18,201 nt of DNA from Fidelibacterota bacterium UBA7303 (lineage in GTDB: Bacteria > Fidelibacterota > Marinisomatia > Marinisomatales > UBA1611): NCBI GenBank assembly GCA_002471805.1, contig DKQR01000085.1, positions 1-18,201 of the forward strand, given 5' to 3'. The translations under genes were made by a program, and so were the position numbers. Below, in pieces: positions 7,380 through 16,400 of this stretch. Below the pieces are notes generated by a model. The model saw nothing but the letters and a program-made list of their open reading frames with translations, had not been told where the DNA came from and made no database searches. Each line of letters starts with the position of its first letter. The first letter of the stretch is position 1.

Positions 7380-8654
7380 ATGAAATTATCAGATACAAAA
7401 AAGGGTTATTCATTTAAGTTAGCTGCTTTCAGTGGGGAAGCATTATTCCAGAGTCTGGATAAAGATCTCCAGGATTTTATTCACCAGTTCGGCAGTGCTT
7501 ACAAACTCACCTATCAGGAACTGCGGCAGGTGTCAGAAATAGCGATCGATTTAAAAATGTGGGGGGACATTTCCGTGGTCGATCGGTTAAATTTAATAAC
7601 ATCCCGCTATCCCGCAGGAAATGGAAATTCCAAGAAACAAATTTTAAAGGAATTGCAGGACTACTGGCAAACCTTGAAAACAAAGCCCTCCGATTATAGT
7701 TCAAACGCCCCCAAAGTCAAAAGTGTTGTTCGGAAAGTCACGGATAACACAAATGATCATGAAGTATTTGGCCCGTGTCCAGTAGCATCGGAGAAAACGG
7801 TCTGCTGTAACCTGCTTACGATCGATGCCGTTCAAGGCTGCAGCCTGGGCTGCAGTTACTGCAGCATACAGACATTTTATACGGATGGAGCAGTTGCTGT
7901 GGAATCCAATTTGGAAGAGAAACTGGATCAAATTGAACTTGATCCAATGAAAAATTATCATATTGGCTCGGGTCAGTCATCAGATTCACTGGCCATGGGT
8001 AATCGCGGTGGTGTACTGGATGCTCAAATGGGATTTGCCAGGAAAAATCCCAATATCATCCTGGAATTCAAAACAAAATCGAAAGAGGTAGATTATTTTC
8101 TTTCCCGGAAACTTCCGCCCAATATTTTTGTCTCCTGGTCCTTAAATCCCCAGGTCATTATTGACCATGAGGAACATTTCACTGCTTCTTTGAAGCAACG
8201 GATAGGCGCTGCCCGTACCATTGCTGATGCCGGTATTATTGTGGGGTTCCATTTTCATCCTATTGTGTATTATCGTGGCTGGAAAAATGATTATTTGCAA
8301 GTCGCCAGTATGGTCATGGATCAGTTTTCACCGGATGAGGTAGGCATGATATCCTTGGGGACATTGACATTTATCAAGCCCGCTATCCAGAATCTGCGCA
8401 AACTGGGCATTCCCAGTAAAGTGCTTCAGATGCCATTATCAAATGCAGTTGGAAAATATTCATATTCCTTGGATATCAAGAAAAAAATATTTGATGGAGT
8501 CTACAAGGCATTTAAAGCATGGCATGAAAAAGTATTTTTTTATTTTTGTATGGAAGAACGGATCTTATGGCAGTCCGTAATGGGAACATGCTATTCCTCA
8601 AATGAAGCATTTGAGGATGCATTATTTCAAAGTGTTTCCGGGAAGATGAAATAA
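7380..8654 (+). CDS. Radical-SAM protein related to spore photoproduct lyase (SplB-like), probable repair-unrelated subgroup
   Basis: A 424-residue protein (a TTG directly before the ATG would add one residue). The [4Fe-4S]/SAM motif CxxxCxxC is at C154, C158 and C161 (CSLGCSYC). Downstream blocks match the spore photoproduct lyase family in order: SNLEEKLDQI, TKSKEVDYFL, VSWSLNPQVI, RIGAARTIADAGIIVGFHF-P, the YYRGW motif, ISLGTLTF and a final FCMEERILWQ. The family repairs thymine dimers (spore photoproduct) by a radical reaction. Two functional positions differ. The hydrogen-donor Cys (C141 in Bacillus subtilis) aligns with Q199 in GSGQSSD, and the tyrosine after the third cluster Cys is Ser. 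An N-terminal extension of about 140 residues is also present, longer than in SplB. I therefore call it SPL-like with unknown substrate. There is no sign of a spore former here. The next gene, rpe, is 50 bases downstream. Confidence 0.88.
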   Translation: MKLSDTKKGYSFKLAAFSGEALFQSLDKDLQDFIHQFGSAYKLTYQELRQVSEIAIDLKMWGDISVVDRLNLITSRYPAGNGNSKKQILKELQDYWQTLKTKPSDYSSNAPKVKSVVRKVTDNTNDHEVFGPCPVASEKTVCCNLLTIDAVQGCSLGCSYCSIQTFYTDGAVAVESNLEEKLDQIELDPMKNYHIGSGQSSDSLAMGNRGGVLDAQMGFARKNPNIILEFKTKSKEVDYFLSRKLPPNIFVSWSLNPQVIIDHEEHFTASLKQRIGAARTIADAGIIVGFHFHPIVYYRGWKNDYLQVASMVMDQFSPDEVGMISLGTLTFIKPAIQNLRKLGIPSKVLQMPLSNAVGKYSYSLDIKKKIFDGVYKAFKAWHEKVFFYFCMEERILWQSVMGTCYSSNEAFEDALFQSVSGKMK

Positions 8655-8704
8655 CCTATTTCATTTTATAGGGGTACCATTATTAATAAGTTCGATACTT
8701 TAAT

Positions 8705-9382
8705 ATGACATCAGAATTCAAGTTAGCCCCATCCATATTATCTGCTGATTTTTCAGATTTGAAAACAGCATTGAATCAATGCGAAGAAGGGGGCGCTCAT
8801 TGGGTCCATGTTGATGTAATGGATAACCAATTCGTTCCCAATCTGACCATAGGTCCTCCAGTTGTAAAATCCATTCGGCCCAAAACAGAAAAATTCATAG
8901 ATGTACACATGATGGTTATTGAACCTGAAAAGCTTGTGGAACCATTTGCAAGGGCAGGAGCGGATAATATTACTTTTCATATTGAGGCCGCAGGTGATCC
9001 AGATAGCGTCATAGATCTTATAAAATCCTGCGGATGCAAAGCAGGCGTTTCCATCAAGCCAAAAACACCTTTACAAGATATAATTCCAATTCTGGATAAA
9101 GTAGATGTCGTTTTGGTAATGAGTGTAGACCCTGGATTTGGAGGTCAGGGTTTTTTGCCTGGCTCCAGTGAAAAGGTATCAAAGATCAAGAAATTGTTGG
9201 CAGATAATTCTCTTAATAGGGTTTTGATTGAGGTGGATGGTGGTATAAAACTTCATAACGCTAAAGAAGTAATAGAAGCCGGAGCCAATGTACTGGTGGC
9301 GGGCTCAGAAGTGTTCAATTCGGATGACCCTGTTCAAACAATTAAAGATTTTTATCAGCTTTCTATAACTAAAGATAAATAA
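8705..9382 (+). CDS. rpe: Ribulose-phosphate 3-epimerase
   Basis: A 225-residue TIM-barrel enzyme interconverting ribulose 5-phosphate and xylulose 5-phosphate in the cytosol. Signatures are APSILSADF at the start, the HVDVMD block with metal ligand H35 and catalytic D37, the second metal histidine H68 in DVHMM, SVDPGFGGQGF in the phosphate-binding/flexible loop, and D178 in EVDGGI as the other acid. Length is normal. It heads a pentose phosphate group rpe-tkt-rpiB on the same strand, with a 79-base AT-rich gap before tkt. No strong Shine-Dalgarno precedes the ATG, as for most genes here. Confidence 0.97.
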   Translation: MTSEFKLAPSILSADFSDLKTALNQCEEGGAHWVHVDVMDNQFVPNLTIGPPVVKSIRPKTEKFIDVHMMVIEPEKLVEPFARAGADNITFHIEAAGDPDSVIDLIKSCGCKAGVSIKPKTPLQDIIPILDKVDVVLVMSVDPGFGGQGFLPGSSEKVSKIKKLLADNSLNRVLIEVDGGIKLHNAKEVIEAGANVLVAGSEVFNSDDPVQTIKDFYQLSITKDK

Positions 9383-9461
9383 AATATAATATCAGTATTT
9401 TTAATTTTTCATAATATACGGATTAATCAGTTTTTCAAATCACAACGATAATTCAACATCG

Positions 9462-11489
9462 ATGAAATCCTATCATGATATAAAAAACTTTTCTGATTGG
9501 TCAAAAACAGAAAAGGATCAGTATTCAATTAAAGTAATCAAGGGTCTAGTCATGGATGCCACTCGAAAGGCCAACAGCGGACACCCTGGCGGCACCATGT
9601 CCTGTGCTGATTTTTCCTATATTCTTTATCATGATTATTTGAACTTCGACCCAATGAACCATGAATGGTTTAACCGTGACCGTTTTGTGCTTTCCGGAGG
9701 GCATATGTCCATGCTACAATATTCTCTTTTACTGCTTATAGGTTGGCTAGGTATGGATGATATAAAAAGTTTTCGACAGTTGCACAGTCGCACGCCCGGT
9801 CACCCAGAAGTGGAAATACCAGGTGTAGAATGCACAACAGGTCCTTTGGGGCAGGGGTTTGCCATGGGTGTTGGTATGGCCCACGCCGAAGCATACCTGC
9901 ACAATCTTTTTCGATCCTTGGCTGAAGAAGCAGGACAATTTGTAGATCATTATACTTATGTTCTTGCCAGTGACGGAGATTTACAAGAGCCTGTTACGCT
10001 TGGATCTGCATCTTTGGCAGGGCACCTTGGCTTATCCAAGCTTGTCGTTTTTTATGATGCCAATGAAGCACAGATTTCGGGACATACCAATCGCTCAGAT
10101 TCCACAAATTATGGAATTGTATTTGAGGGGTTTAACTGGCACGTGCAGGAAATCAATGGTCATGATCATGACCAAATTCGTACCGCAATTGAAAAAGCCC
10201 AAGGTGATAACAGACCCAGCATTATCATTGGCAATACCATTATGGCTAAGGGAACTGCGACCATGGAAAAAGACCACAATACCCATGGTGCTCCGTTGCC
10301 CCAGGAAGAAATAGATGCCAGTAAGGAAAAACTGGGTTTGCCCAGTGAACCATTTTACTGTCCAACGGAAATAATAGATCATTTCAGACAACGATTTTCT
10401 ATGCTTTCCGAAACTGCAAAAGCATGGGAAACAAAACAGAATATCCTTTCAGAAATTGAAGAAGTTTCATCTTTAATATCTCTATGTATCAACGACGAAA
10501 TCCCTAATACTATTTATCCCAGTTTTGTGTCAGGCGAATCACTGGCGACCCGAAAAGCTTTCGGTGCTACCTTGGATCAGTTTTCAAAAACATTGCCCAA
10601 CCTGATTGGAGGGTCTGCAGACCTTGAACCTTCTAACTACACTGGAAATTTTGCGAAGTCCTACTCAGACTTCACCGCAGATAATCATTCCGGGCGTAAT
10701 ATCCCTTTTGGTGTACGAGAGTTCCCTATGGCAGCAATGATGAATGGTATGGCTCTCCATGGTGGCATTATCCCATTTGGAGGAACATTTTTAGTCTTTG
10801 CGGATTATGAACGCCCTGCTCTGCGTTTGGCTGCTATCCAGCATGTGAGAGTGATTCACGAATTCACCCATGATTCCTTTTTTGTGGGAGAGGATGGCCC
10901 CACGCATCAGCCTGTAGAACATGCCATGGCGCTACGGACCATTCCCGAATTTTATGTATTCCGTCCGGGAGATGCTAAAGAAACAACCGTTTGTTTTGAA
11001 AAAGCTCTGCAATTGAAAGATGCTCCATCAGCATTGCTTTTAACGCGTCAAGGCGTTCCGGTTTCGGAAAAGTCCTGGGATGAAATCAAAGCCGGTGTGG
11101 ATAAAGGAGGTTATATATATCAGGATTGTAAAAAACAACCGGAATTGGTATTTATTGCCACCGGTTCTGAACTTTCATTGGCATTTGATACTGCAGAACG
11201 AATGAGTGATAAACACATTCGCATTGTAAGTTTGCCATGTTGGGAGTTGTTTATGGAGCAATCATTGGATTACAGAAATGATGTTATACCACCACGAGGC
11301 TGCATGAAAATTTCCATGGAAGCGGGAGTTACTCTTGGCTGGGAGCGCTTTGTTGGACCGGCTGGACTTTCCATAGGATTAGATCATTACGGTGCTTCAG
11401 CTCCGAATAAAGATTTGGCCGAAGAATTTGGTTTTACCCCTGAAAAGGTGGAAGCAAGAATAAGAACCCATTTGAAAAAATTGCTATGA
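9462..11489 (+). CDS. tkt: Transketolase
   Basis: A 675-residue thiamine diphosphate enzyme that moves two-carbon units between pentose, hexose and erythrose phosphates. The N-terminal TPP domain has ANSGHPGG, then TTGPLGQGFA, and the metal/TPP motif SDGDLQEP with the distal DAN about 30 residues on. The pyrimidine domain (from about 355) has GGSADLEPSN and REFPMAAMMNG with catalytic E420, then the EDGPTHQPVEH phosphate-binding block. The C-terminal domain runs to the end. After the TPP motif the chain reads EPVTLGSASLAGH rather than the common EGISHEAASLAGH; I believe this occurs in a bacterial transketolase subgroup. It overlaps the following rpiB by 4 nt (ATGA), which implies coupled translation. 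Confidence 0.97.
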   Translation: MKSYHDIKNFSDWSKTEKDQYSIKVIKGLVMDATRKANSGHPGGTMSCADFSYILYHDYLNFDPMNHEWFNRDRFVLSGGHMSMLQYSLLLLIGWLGMDDIKSFRQLHSRTPGHPEVEIPGVECTTGPLGQGFAMGVGMAHAEAYLHNLFRSLAEEAGQFVDHYTYVLASDGDLQEPVTLGSASLAGHLGLSKLVVFYDANEAQISGHTNRSDSTNYGIVFEGFNWHVQEINGHDHDQIRTAIEKAQGDNRPSIIIGNTIMAKGTATMEKDHNTHGAPLPQEEIDASKEKLGLPSEPFYCPTEIIDHFRQRFSMLSETAKAWETKQNILSEIEEVSSLISLCINDEIPNTIYPSFVSGESLATRKAFGATLDQFSKTLPNLIGGSADLEPSNYTGNFAKSYSDFTADNHSGRNIPFGVREFPMAAMMNGMALHGGIIPFGGTFLVFADYERPALRLAAIQHVRVIHEFTHDSFFVGEDGPTHQPVEHAMALRTIPEFYVFRPGDAKETTVCFEKALQLKDAPSALLLTRQGVPVSEKSWDEIKAGVDKGGYIYQDCKKQPELVFIATGSELSLAFDTAERMSDKHIRIVSLPCWELFMEQSLDYRNDVIPPRGCMKISMEAGVTLGWERFVGPAGLSIGLDHYGASAPNKDLAEEFGFTPEKVEARIRTHLKKLL

Positions 11490-11923
11490 CGATTCATCTT
11501 GCCACTGATCATGCCGGACTTAAATTGAAAAACTCCATCAAAGATTATTTGATCGGAAAGGGTCACGATGTCACCGATCACGGTGCCCTTGAATATGATG
11601 CCCAGGATGATTATCCCGATTTTATTTTCCCCTGCGCCAAGGCAGTGGCGGCAGACCAGCAAAGCCGCGGGATCATTTTAGGTGGATCCGGACAGGGGGA
11701 AGCCATGGCAGCTAATCGCATCAAGGGTGTCCGGGCAGCGGTGTATTATGGCTCAGAACGGGAAATTATCCGGTTATCTCGGGAACACAACAATGCCAAT
11801 GTTTTATCCCTGGGAGCACGATTTATTTCAGATCAGGAAATTTATAATATAATTGAAACCTGGCTGGATGAACCTTTTGATGGTGGGCGGCACCAGAGAC
11901 GTATTGACAAATTAGATATATAA
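11486..11923 (+). CDS. rpiB: Ribose-5-phosphate isomerase B (actinobacterial-type active site)
   Basis: A 145-residue RpiB/LacA/LacB-family enzyme interconverting ribose 5-phosphate and ribulose 5-phosphate. The start TDHAGLKLK carries the substrate-contacting D8 and H9. The anion-hole loop reads GGSGQGEAMAAN (66-77). The position of the Escherichia coli catalytic cysteine is Gly here, and E72 sits where Mycobacterium tuberculosis RpiB has its catalytic glutamate, so this looks like the Glu-dependent type. SREHNNANVLSLGAR is the conserved C-terminal block. With rpe and tkt it provides the non-oxidative pentose phosphate steps except transaldolase. It is the last gene of the plus-strand run, and the genes to the right are convergent. 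Confidence 0.95.
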   Translation: MTIHLATDHAGLKLKNSIKDYLIGKGHDVTDHGALEYDAQDDYPDFIFPCAKAVAADQQSRGIILGGSGQGEAMAANRIKGVRAAVYYGSEREIIRLSREHNNANVLSLGARFISDQEIYNIIETWLDEPFDGGRHQRRIDKLDI

Positions 11924-12063
11924 TTTAAATAATTGAATATCTAATCTTAAATAGTTTATTACTATGTATACAGGCCTTTAGTATTTTTCGAAATTGCAAC
12001 CATTATCTATAAGGAGAATGATACATCTTATCTTTGATAATTAAAATAAAATGATCTCAATTA
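11924..12063. other. AT-rich convergent intergenic region
   Basis: These 140 bases separate the stop of rpiB (plus) from the stop of the 97-residue gene (minus). Transcription must end in both directions here, but I found no GC-rich hairpin with a T-run, so no terminator is marked. An AAGGAG near 12012 stands directly before an ATG with only an eight-codon frame and is treated as chance. Confidence 0.5.
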
Positions 12064-12357
12064 TTAATCTACTAGAAATTCTTCCAGATAATTATCAATA
12101 TATTGGGGATCCATAATTTTTCCTTCATTCAGTTTATTAATAATATCTCCAATTTTTTTCATGGCTCGTTCTTTTGTTAAAGATAAAATATAACCATCAA
12201 ATACATGTTCGCCTTTCATAGCACGGTCAATCTCCCTTTCTTTATTATGTTCATGAAGTTCTGTAAAATAGACTACACGATATTGATCTGAGTAGCTACT
12301 TTCTTTATAAATCTCAAACATAATCTTATCTTTAGGGTTTTGTATTACGCCAACCAT
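12064..12357 (-). CDS. 97-residue protein of unknown family (paralogue A)
   Basis: A small soluble protein, charged and without a signal peptide, membrane segment or cysteine. It begins MVGVIQNPKDKIMFEIYKE, and its core has YRVVYFTEL and EIDRAMKGEHVFDGYI followed by a helical, lysine-rich stretch to the end. The pattern suggests a small alpha/beta domain plus C-terminal helices. I do not recognise the family. It is a paralogue of the protein at 13151-13444: same length, gap-free alignment, and about 56 of 97 residues identical by eye. An AGGA ribosome binding site 6 nt upstream and the preserved paralogous protein sequence support a real gene. It stands 374 bases from the DUF1858 gene, so it may have its own promoter. 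Confidence 0.8.
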   Translation of the reverse strand: MVGVIQNPKDKIMFEIYKESSYSDQYRVVYFTELHEHNKEREIDRAMKGEHVFDGYILSLTKERAMKKIGDIINKLNEGKIMDPQYIDNYLEEFLVD

Positions 12358-12731
12358 ATTTCATCCTATTATACGGTTCACTAATTTAATCCTGTGCTTG
12401 TTTTAACTACAGGGTCAGTATTTTTATTCGTTTGGAAATTTTCTATCCTAACGATTTATTCAATAATTATCGCCGATATTATTCCAGTAATTTATGGATA
12501 TTTTATGATACTAACTTCTATTGTATTATTTCTGTTAGGATTATATACCATGATTTATATTCAATAATACGATTTGTCCGGTCCTGATTAGCATGATGAT
12601 TGTATGGGTATGAAAATGAGGATTTACCAATCTATATGGCATGTATATACCAGTTAGTTTGATTACCTATTATTAGGTTATTTTATAAAATTTAAAATAT
12701 ATAAAGAGGGAAGTTAAATTTGTTTTCTATA
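12358..12731. other. 374-base AT-rich gap inside the minus-strand gene group
   Basis: No convincing gene on either strand. It holds a 57-codon plus-strand open frame (12394-12567, GTG start) coding for a very hydrophobic peptide, with no ribosome binding site. It also holds a short perfect inverted repeat, ACCTA-ttat-TAGGT, at 12665-12678, downstream of the DUF1858 gene, and a TATAAT on the minus strand at 12368-12373 that is too close to the start of paralogue A for a normal promoter. The gap probably contains the end of the activase transcript and/or the promoter of paralogue A, but the signals are weak. Confidence 0.45.
12364..12367 (-). promoter_or_regulatory. Ribosome binding site of paralogue A
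   Basis: AGGA lies 6 nt before the ATG at 12357 on the minus strand. It supports the start, which also matches the start of the paralogue at 13444. Confidence 0.5.
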
Positions 12732-13148
12732 TTAACTGAAAGCTGGATTAGATCCTTCTAACAATCCATTCAATGCATTCAGGATAGCTTCCCTATCTAT
12801 ATCATATTCTTTAATTGCTTCTCCAAAATTGTGGTCGTCCGTAACGGAACATGATGAACAAGCACCAAGATGGAACATAGTAAGTATATTCTTTGCAGCT
12901 GGATGTTTTTCCAATACTTCGCCGACACTCATTTCAGTTGTGAACCCTTTTTTTTCGTCTGAACAGGATACGGATGTTTTTATACTTAGTTCTTTAATAG
13001 AAAGATTCACATGATTACGCAGATCTATCATTTCTTTTTGTGCCGTTTTAAGATCTGTTCGAATTTTTTGTAAACTATTATAAGATAAAATAGAAAGAAC
13101 CACAGCAGATCCTGATATAACTATTAATAAAATAACACTGATTTCCAT
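12732..13148 (-). CDS. Membrane-anchored DUF1858 (redox-disulfide type) protein
   Basis: A 138-residue protein in three parts. There is one N-terminal transmembrane segment (about 3-23, no cleavage site evident), then a polar helical, coiled-coil-like stalk (about 24-57). The C-terminal domain (about 70-130) matches DUF1858, the 'hybrid-cluster-protein-associated redox disulfide' domain: MSVGEVLEKHPAAKNIL, then the cysteine pair C97-x-x-C100 in GACSSC, then a closing helix (DREAILNALNGL). A further C62 lies in the stalk. DUF1858 is usually a small soluble or fused domain, so tethering it to the membrane by a stalk is notable. It starts 2 nt after the stop of the 97-residue paralogue B and belongs to the activase operon. 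Electron or thiol transfer to the activase is an inference. The leader is AT-rich with no Shine-Dalgarno. Confidence 0.82.
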   Translation of the reverse strand: MEISVILLIVISGSAVVLSILSYNSLQKIRTDLKTAQKEMIDLRNHVNLSIKELSIKTSVSCSDEKKGFTTEMSVGEVLEKHPAAKNILTMFHLGACSSCSVTDDHNFGEAIKEYDIDREAILNALNGLLEGSNPAFS

Positions 13149-13150
13149 AA

Positions 13151-13444
13151 TTAATTTGCCAAAAATTCTTTTAGTTGTCTTTCCAAATGTTCACTATTCA
13201 AGGATTCTCCACCATTTAATCTATCAAGTATGCCCTGTATTTGTTTCATGGCGCGTTCTTTTTTCAAGGTAAATATAAACCCATCAAAATAATGATCACC
13301 TTTCATAGCACGGTCGATCTCTTTATCCTTGTTATGGTCATCCAACTCCGAAAAATACACTACGCGGTATTCACCAGAGTAAATATTCTCTTTATAGATT
13401 TCAAACATGATCTTATCTTTAAAACTATTTATTCCTCCTGCCAT
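13151..13444 (-). CDS. 97-residue protein of unknown family (paralogue B)
   Basis: The sister of the protein at 12064-12357. The shared blocks are KDKIMFEIYKE, YRVVYF-EL, HNK, EIDRAMKG-H-FDG and KERAMK; the N-terminal ten and C-terminal twenty-five residues are more divergent. There is no cysteine, signal peptide or membrane segment. It sits 15 bases after the stop of the large activase and 2 bases before the DUF1858 gene, so it is very probably co-transcribed and co-translated with them. Function is unknown. A small accessory or regulatory subunit of the activase system is the simplest contextual guess. Confidence 0.85.
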   Translation of the reverse strand: MAGGINSFKDKIMFEIYKENIYSGEYRVVYFSELDDHNKDKEIDRAMKGDHYFDGFIFTLKKERAMKQIQGILDRLNGGESLNSEHLERQLKEFLAN

Positions 13445-13459
13445 GCCATCAAATAACTT

Positions 13460-16400
13460 CTATACAAGTTCTCCACTGTTAACCGTTTGCTGGTTCAGAA
13501 TTGTACCATTGGTGTTGTGTGTAGGCATTTGAAAATCCTCTATCAGTACTTTTTTCTCCAATTCTAACCGATATTCTTTTAATTTTTCTTCAATGTTATC
13601 TTTCTTAGTTAGTTCTTTTAGCATATCCTCACGATATCTTTTCAAGAAATAGTGGATTGTCTCTACCCGGATTTTAATAGAGCCAGATGGCTTATTTTCA
13701 TCTAAATCCTTGAAATTGAAGTAAGGTGTCCCTGAATTTTCCACAATTTCTTCAATTACGGCATAAATAGGTGCATCATGTCCACACTTGAAGTTTGATA
13801 GTTCCAGAGCAATTAAGTTTGGATGTCGGGCAGTGTATTTTGCTCCCCATACCTTCCTATTTGTATTCTCACTATAAGAATTCTTCCATACGTCTGAAAT
13901 ATCCATGGGATCAGAAATAATACCTTTTGCTACTTCATCGGCGAAAAGCTTTTCAAGAATATCTGCATCAATAGGGAGACTTTCTTGCGTAAAAACAGGA
14001 TAACCTAGTTTCTGGAATTCTACCATGATTTCATGATTGATACCAGGGTCATTATGGTAGTTACGGCCTAATAGCACAATACCAAAGCGTTTTTCTTTTT
14101 CAAGCTGATCCAATACTTCTCGTGCCTTCTGACGCATGGAAGCATCAAACTTTTTCATAGAGGCGTATCCAGCTTCAATTGCACGCTTGTTCTCTTTCCA
14201 AGACAGGCCAAGTATTTCCTTGAATTCTTCATACATTTGTTTAGCAAATAGACCTTTTTCAGCAATATTCACAAAAGTATCTAGGAATTTAATTCCTTTG
14301 TCTGAAAATATATCACTTTCCTTCGTGAACGCAGCCTTCACAGCTTCCGGAGTTGTGGTTATGGTAGGACATGCTCGACAATCTTCTGTTTCAACCAAAT
14401 CTGATGGCATATTATCAATCATGGGGAAAAATATAATGTCTAGCGGTTTCTTTTCGTGTTTTTCGTATAAAAGATTATGTACATGAGGGATACCGAGTTT
14501 ACTTGGGAAGCAAGGATCTATAGCGCCACGTTTAGCACCTTCCTTATACAACTTTTCGGAAGTAAAATTTGAAAAAACTAAGTTTTTGGATGGTATCCCC
14601 AAACTCTCAAAATATCCAGTAAAGACTGGCGTAAGTGCATACATATTTAATATTCTGGGCATTCCTATCCTAATTTCAGATCGGGCTGCCATTTTTAAAG
14701 CTCGTTCCTTAACAGTGGAAGTGAGCATGACTTTAGGAATATTATCAGCTACGATTTCCGGTTTAAAGCTTTTAAAAACATTAATTGCGGATTCTTCTAC
14801 TAGATTAGGGCTTGCATCCAATTTAGCATCAAGGTCTTTCTTAATGACTCGCATATCATTTACATCTTCTACGAGCCCTTTTTCACAGGAATTCCCAACA
14901 ATAAGACGCTTTGCACCAGCTTCTAGAGGTACTTTTGATTTAAACTTTTTTGGTTCACTAGGAGTCTGGATAGGCTCTTCTGCTAAGGTATCACTAACTT
15001 TTACATCAATAAAAGTTCGAAGACATTTATTCTTACAGAAATAACAACGCGTTCCTTCATTAGTAGTGGATTTATAGGAAATTTCTTTCACTTTATCCAA
15101 GCCGATAAATGTTGTCTCTCTTCCATTACTCCAAAGACGAGCTGCTTCAATTCCAGCACCAATAGCACCACTTTCGCCACAGTGGTCATGGACAATTACA
15201 TTAGGTGCCTGGTCTTTTCCGCGGTATCTAGACTCAATGAAGTCCACCTGCGCTTTTACGGCAGCCAAATTATGCTGGGTGCCGCCCTGAAGAATAAATT
15301 TTGTCCCTAACTTTGAAAGATTAGGTATCTGGGATACATATAGCCAGATATTTTTAGGCAATACATTGGCAAGCCCAGCCATAATTTCTTCTTTTTTCCA
15401 GCCTTGCCTCTGAAAATCAACAATATCTGATTGCATAAAAACAGCACATCCGTATCCAAACTCAGGCATGGATTCTGCTCCGAATGCTGTATCGGCATAA
15501 TCTTCTACCTGTATACCAAAGTCATTTGCTGTACTCTGGAGAAAATAACCATTCCCTGCGGAGCACTGCGTATTGAGTTTAAAATCCTTAACCTTACCAT
15601 TATTAAGAATCATGATTTTAATATCCTGTCCACCTACATCACAGATCACATCTACGTCATCATAAAAATGGAGAGCGGATTCAGTATGGGCAACAGTCTC
15701 TACAATGGCAGCATCAGCCCCGAGCACATCTTTCAATACATCTTTTGCGTAACCAGTTGTGCCTATACCTAGAATTGTTAAAGTGGCACCTTGCAGTTCA
15801 ACCTGTTCTTTAAGATTGGCCATAATCTCTTTTGTATCTTCTATTGGATTGCCCTTGGATAGCTGGTAGGCCTTTACAAGTATTTTTTTATCTTTATCAA
15901 GCAACACGCCTTTAGTAGAAGTAGAACCACCATCTAAGCCTATAAATGCTTCCACTACCTGCCCTTCATGAAATGTAGCTGGTGTAAAAGGTTTTTTTGT
16001 GTATTTTTTAATAAAGGCGTGAAACTCTTCCTGGGACTCGATCAGACCTTTACCGATACCCTTTTTTTCTTCAAGTCTGCCAACATTAATATAATGTTCC
16101 AGATCATTGTATCCAGTATAAAAGCCTACATCATCATCTTCATCGAGACCGTATTCAACAGATCCAAGCGCGGCAAAATATTGTGCATTATCTGGGACCT
16201 TAATCAGCGTTTTTGGGTCTACACCTTCGGGCAGGGGAAACTCCCGCTCTTTCCATATCAATGGGATGTTTTCTTCCCATGCTTCACGCATCCCACGTAC
16301 ATAACAATTGGGACCACCGAGTAGTAGTACATGGGGCCTTAGTGTATGCCCCCTCGTTAATACAGAAAGGTTTTGGCCTACAATTGCTTCAAAGAGACTA

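Noticed and set aside
12011..12050. AAGGAG followed by ATG after rpiB, as a tiny gene
   Set aside because: The spacing is only about 1 nt and the frame ends after eight codons.
12368..12373. TATAAT on the minus strand as a -10 box for paralogue A
   Set aside because: It would put the transcription start inside or beyond the ribosome binding site, and no -35 is visible. AT-rich DNA yields this hexamer by chance.
12665..12678. ACCTA-TTAT-TAGGT inverted repeat as a terminator or operator
   Set aside because: The arms are 5 bp, GC is low and there is no proper T-run on the operon strand. It is noted only in the intergenic entry.
15431..15772. Plus-strand open frames across the activase and amidohydrolase genes
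   Set aside because: They lie antisense to strongly conserved coding sequence and show no domain, start signal or composition of their own.
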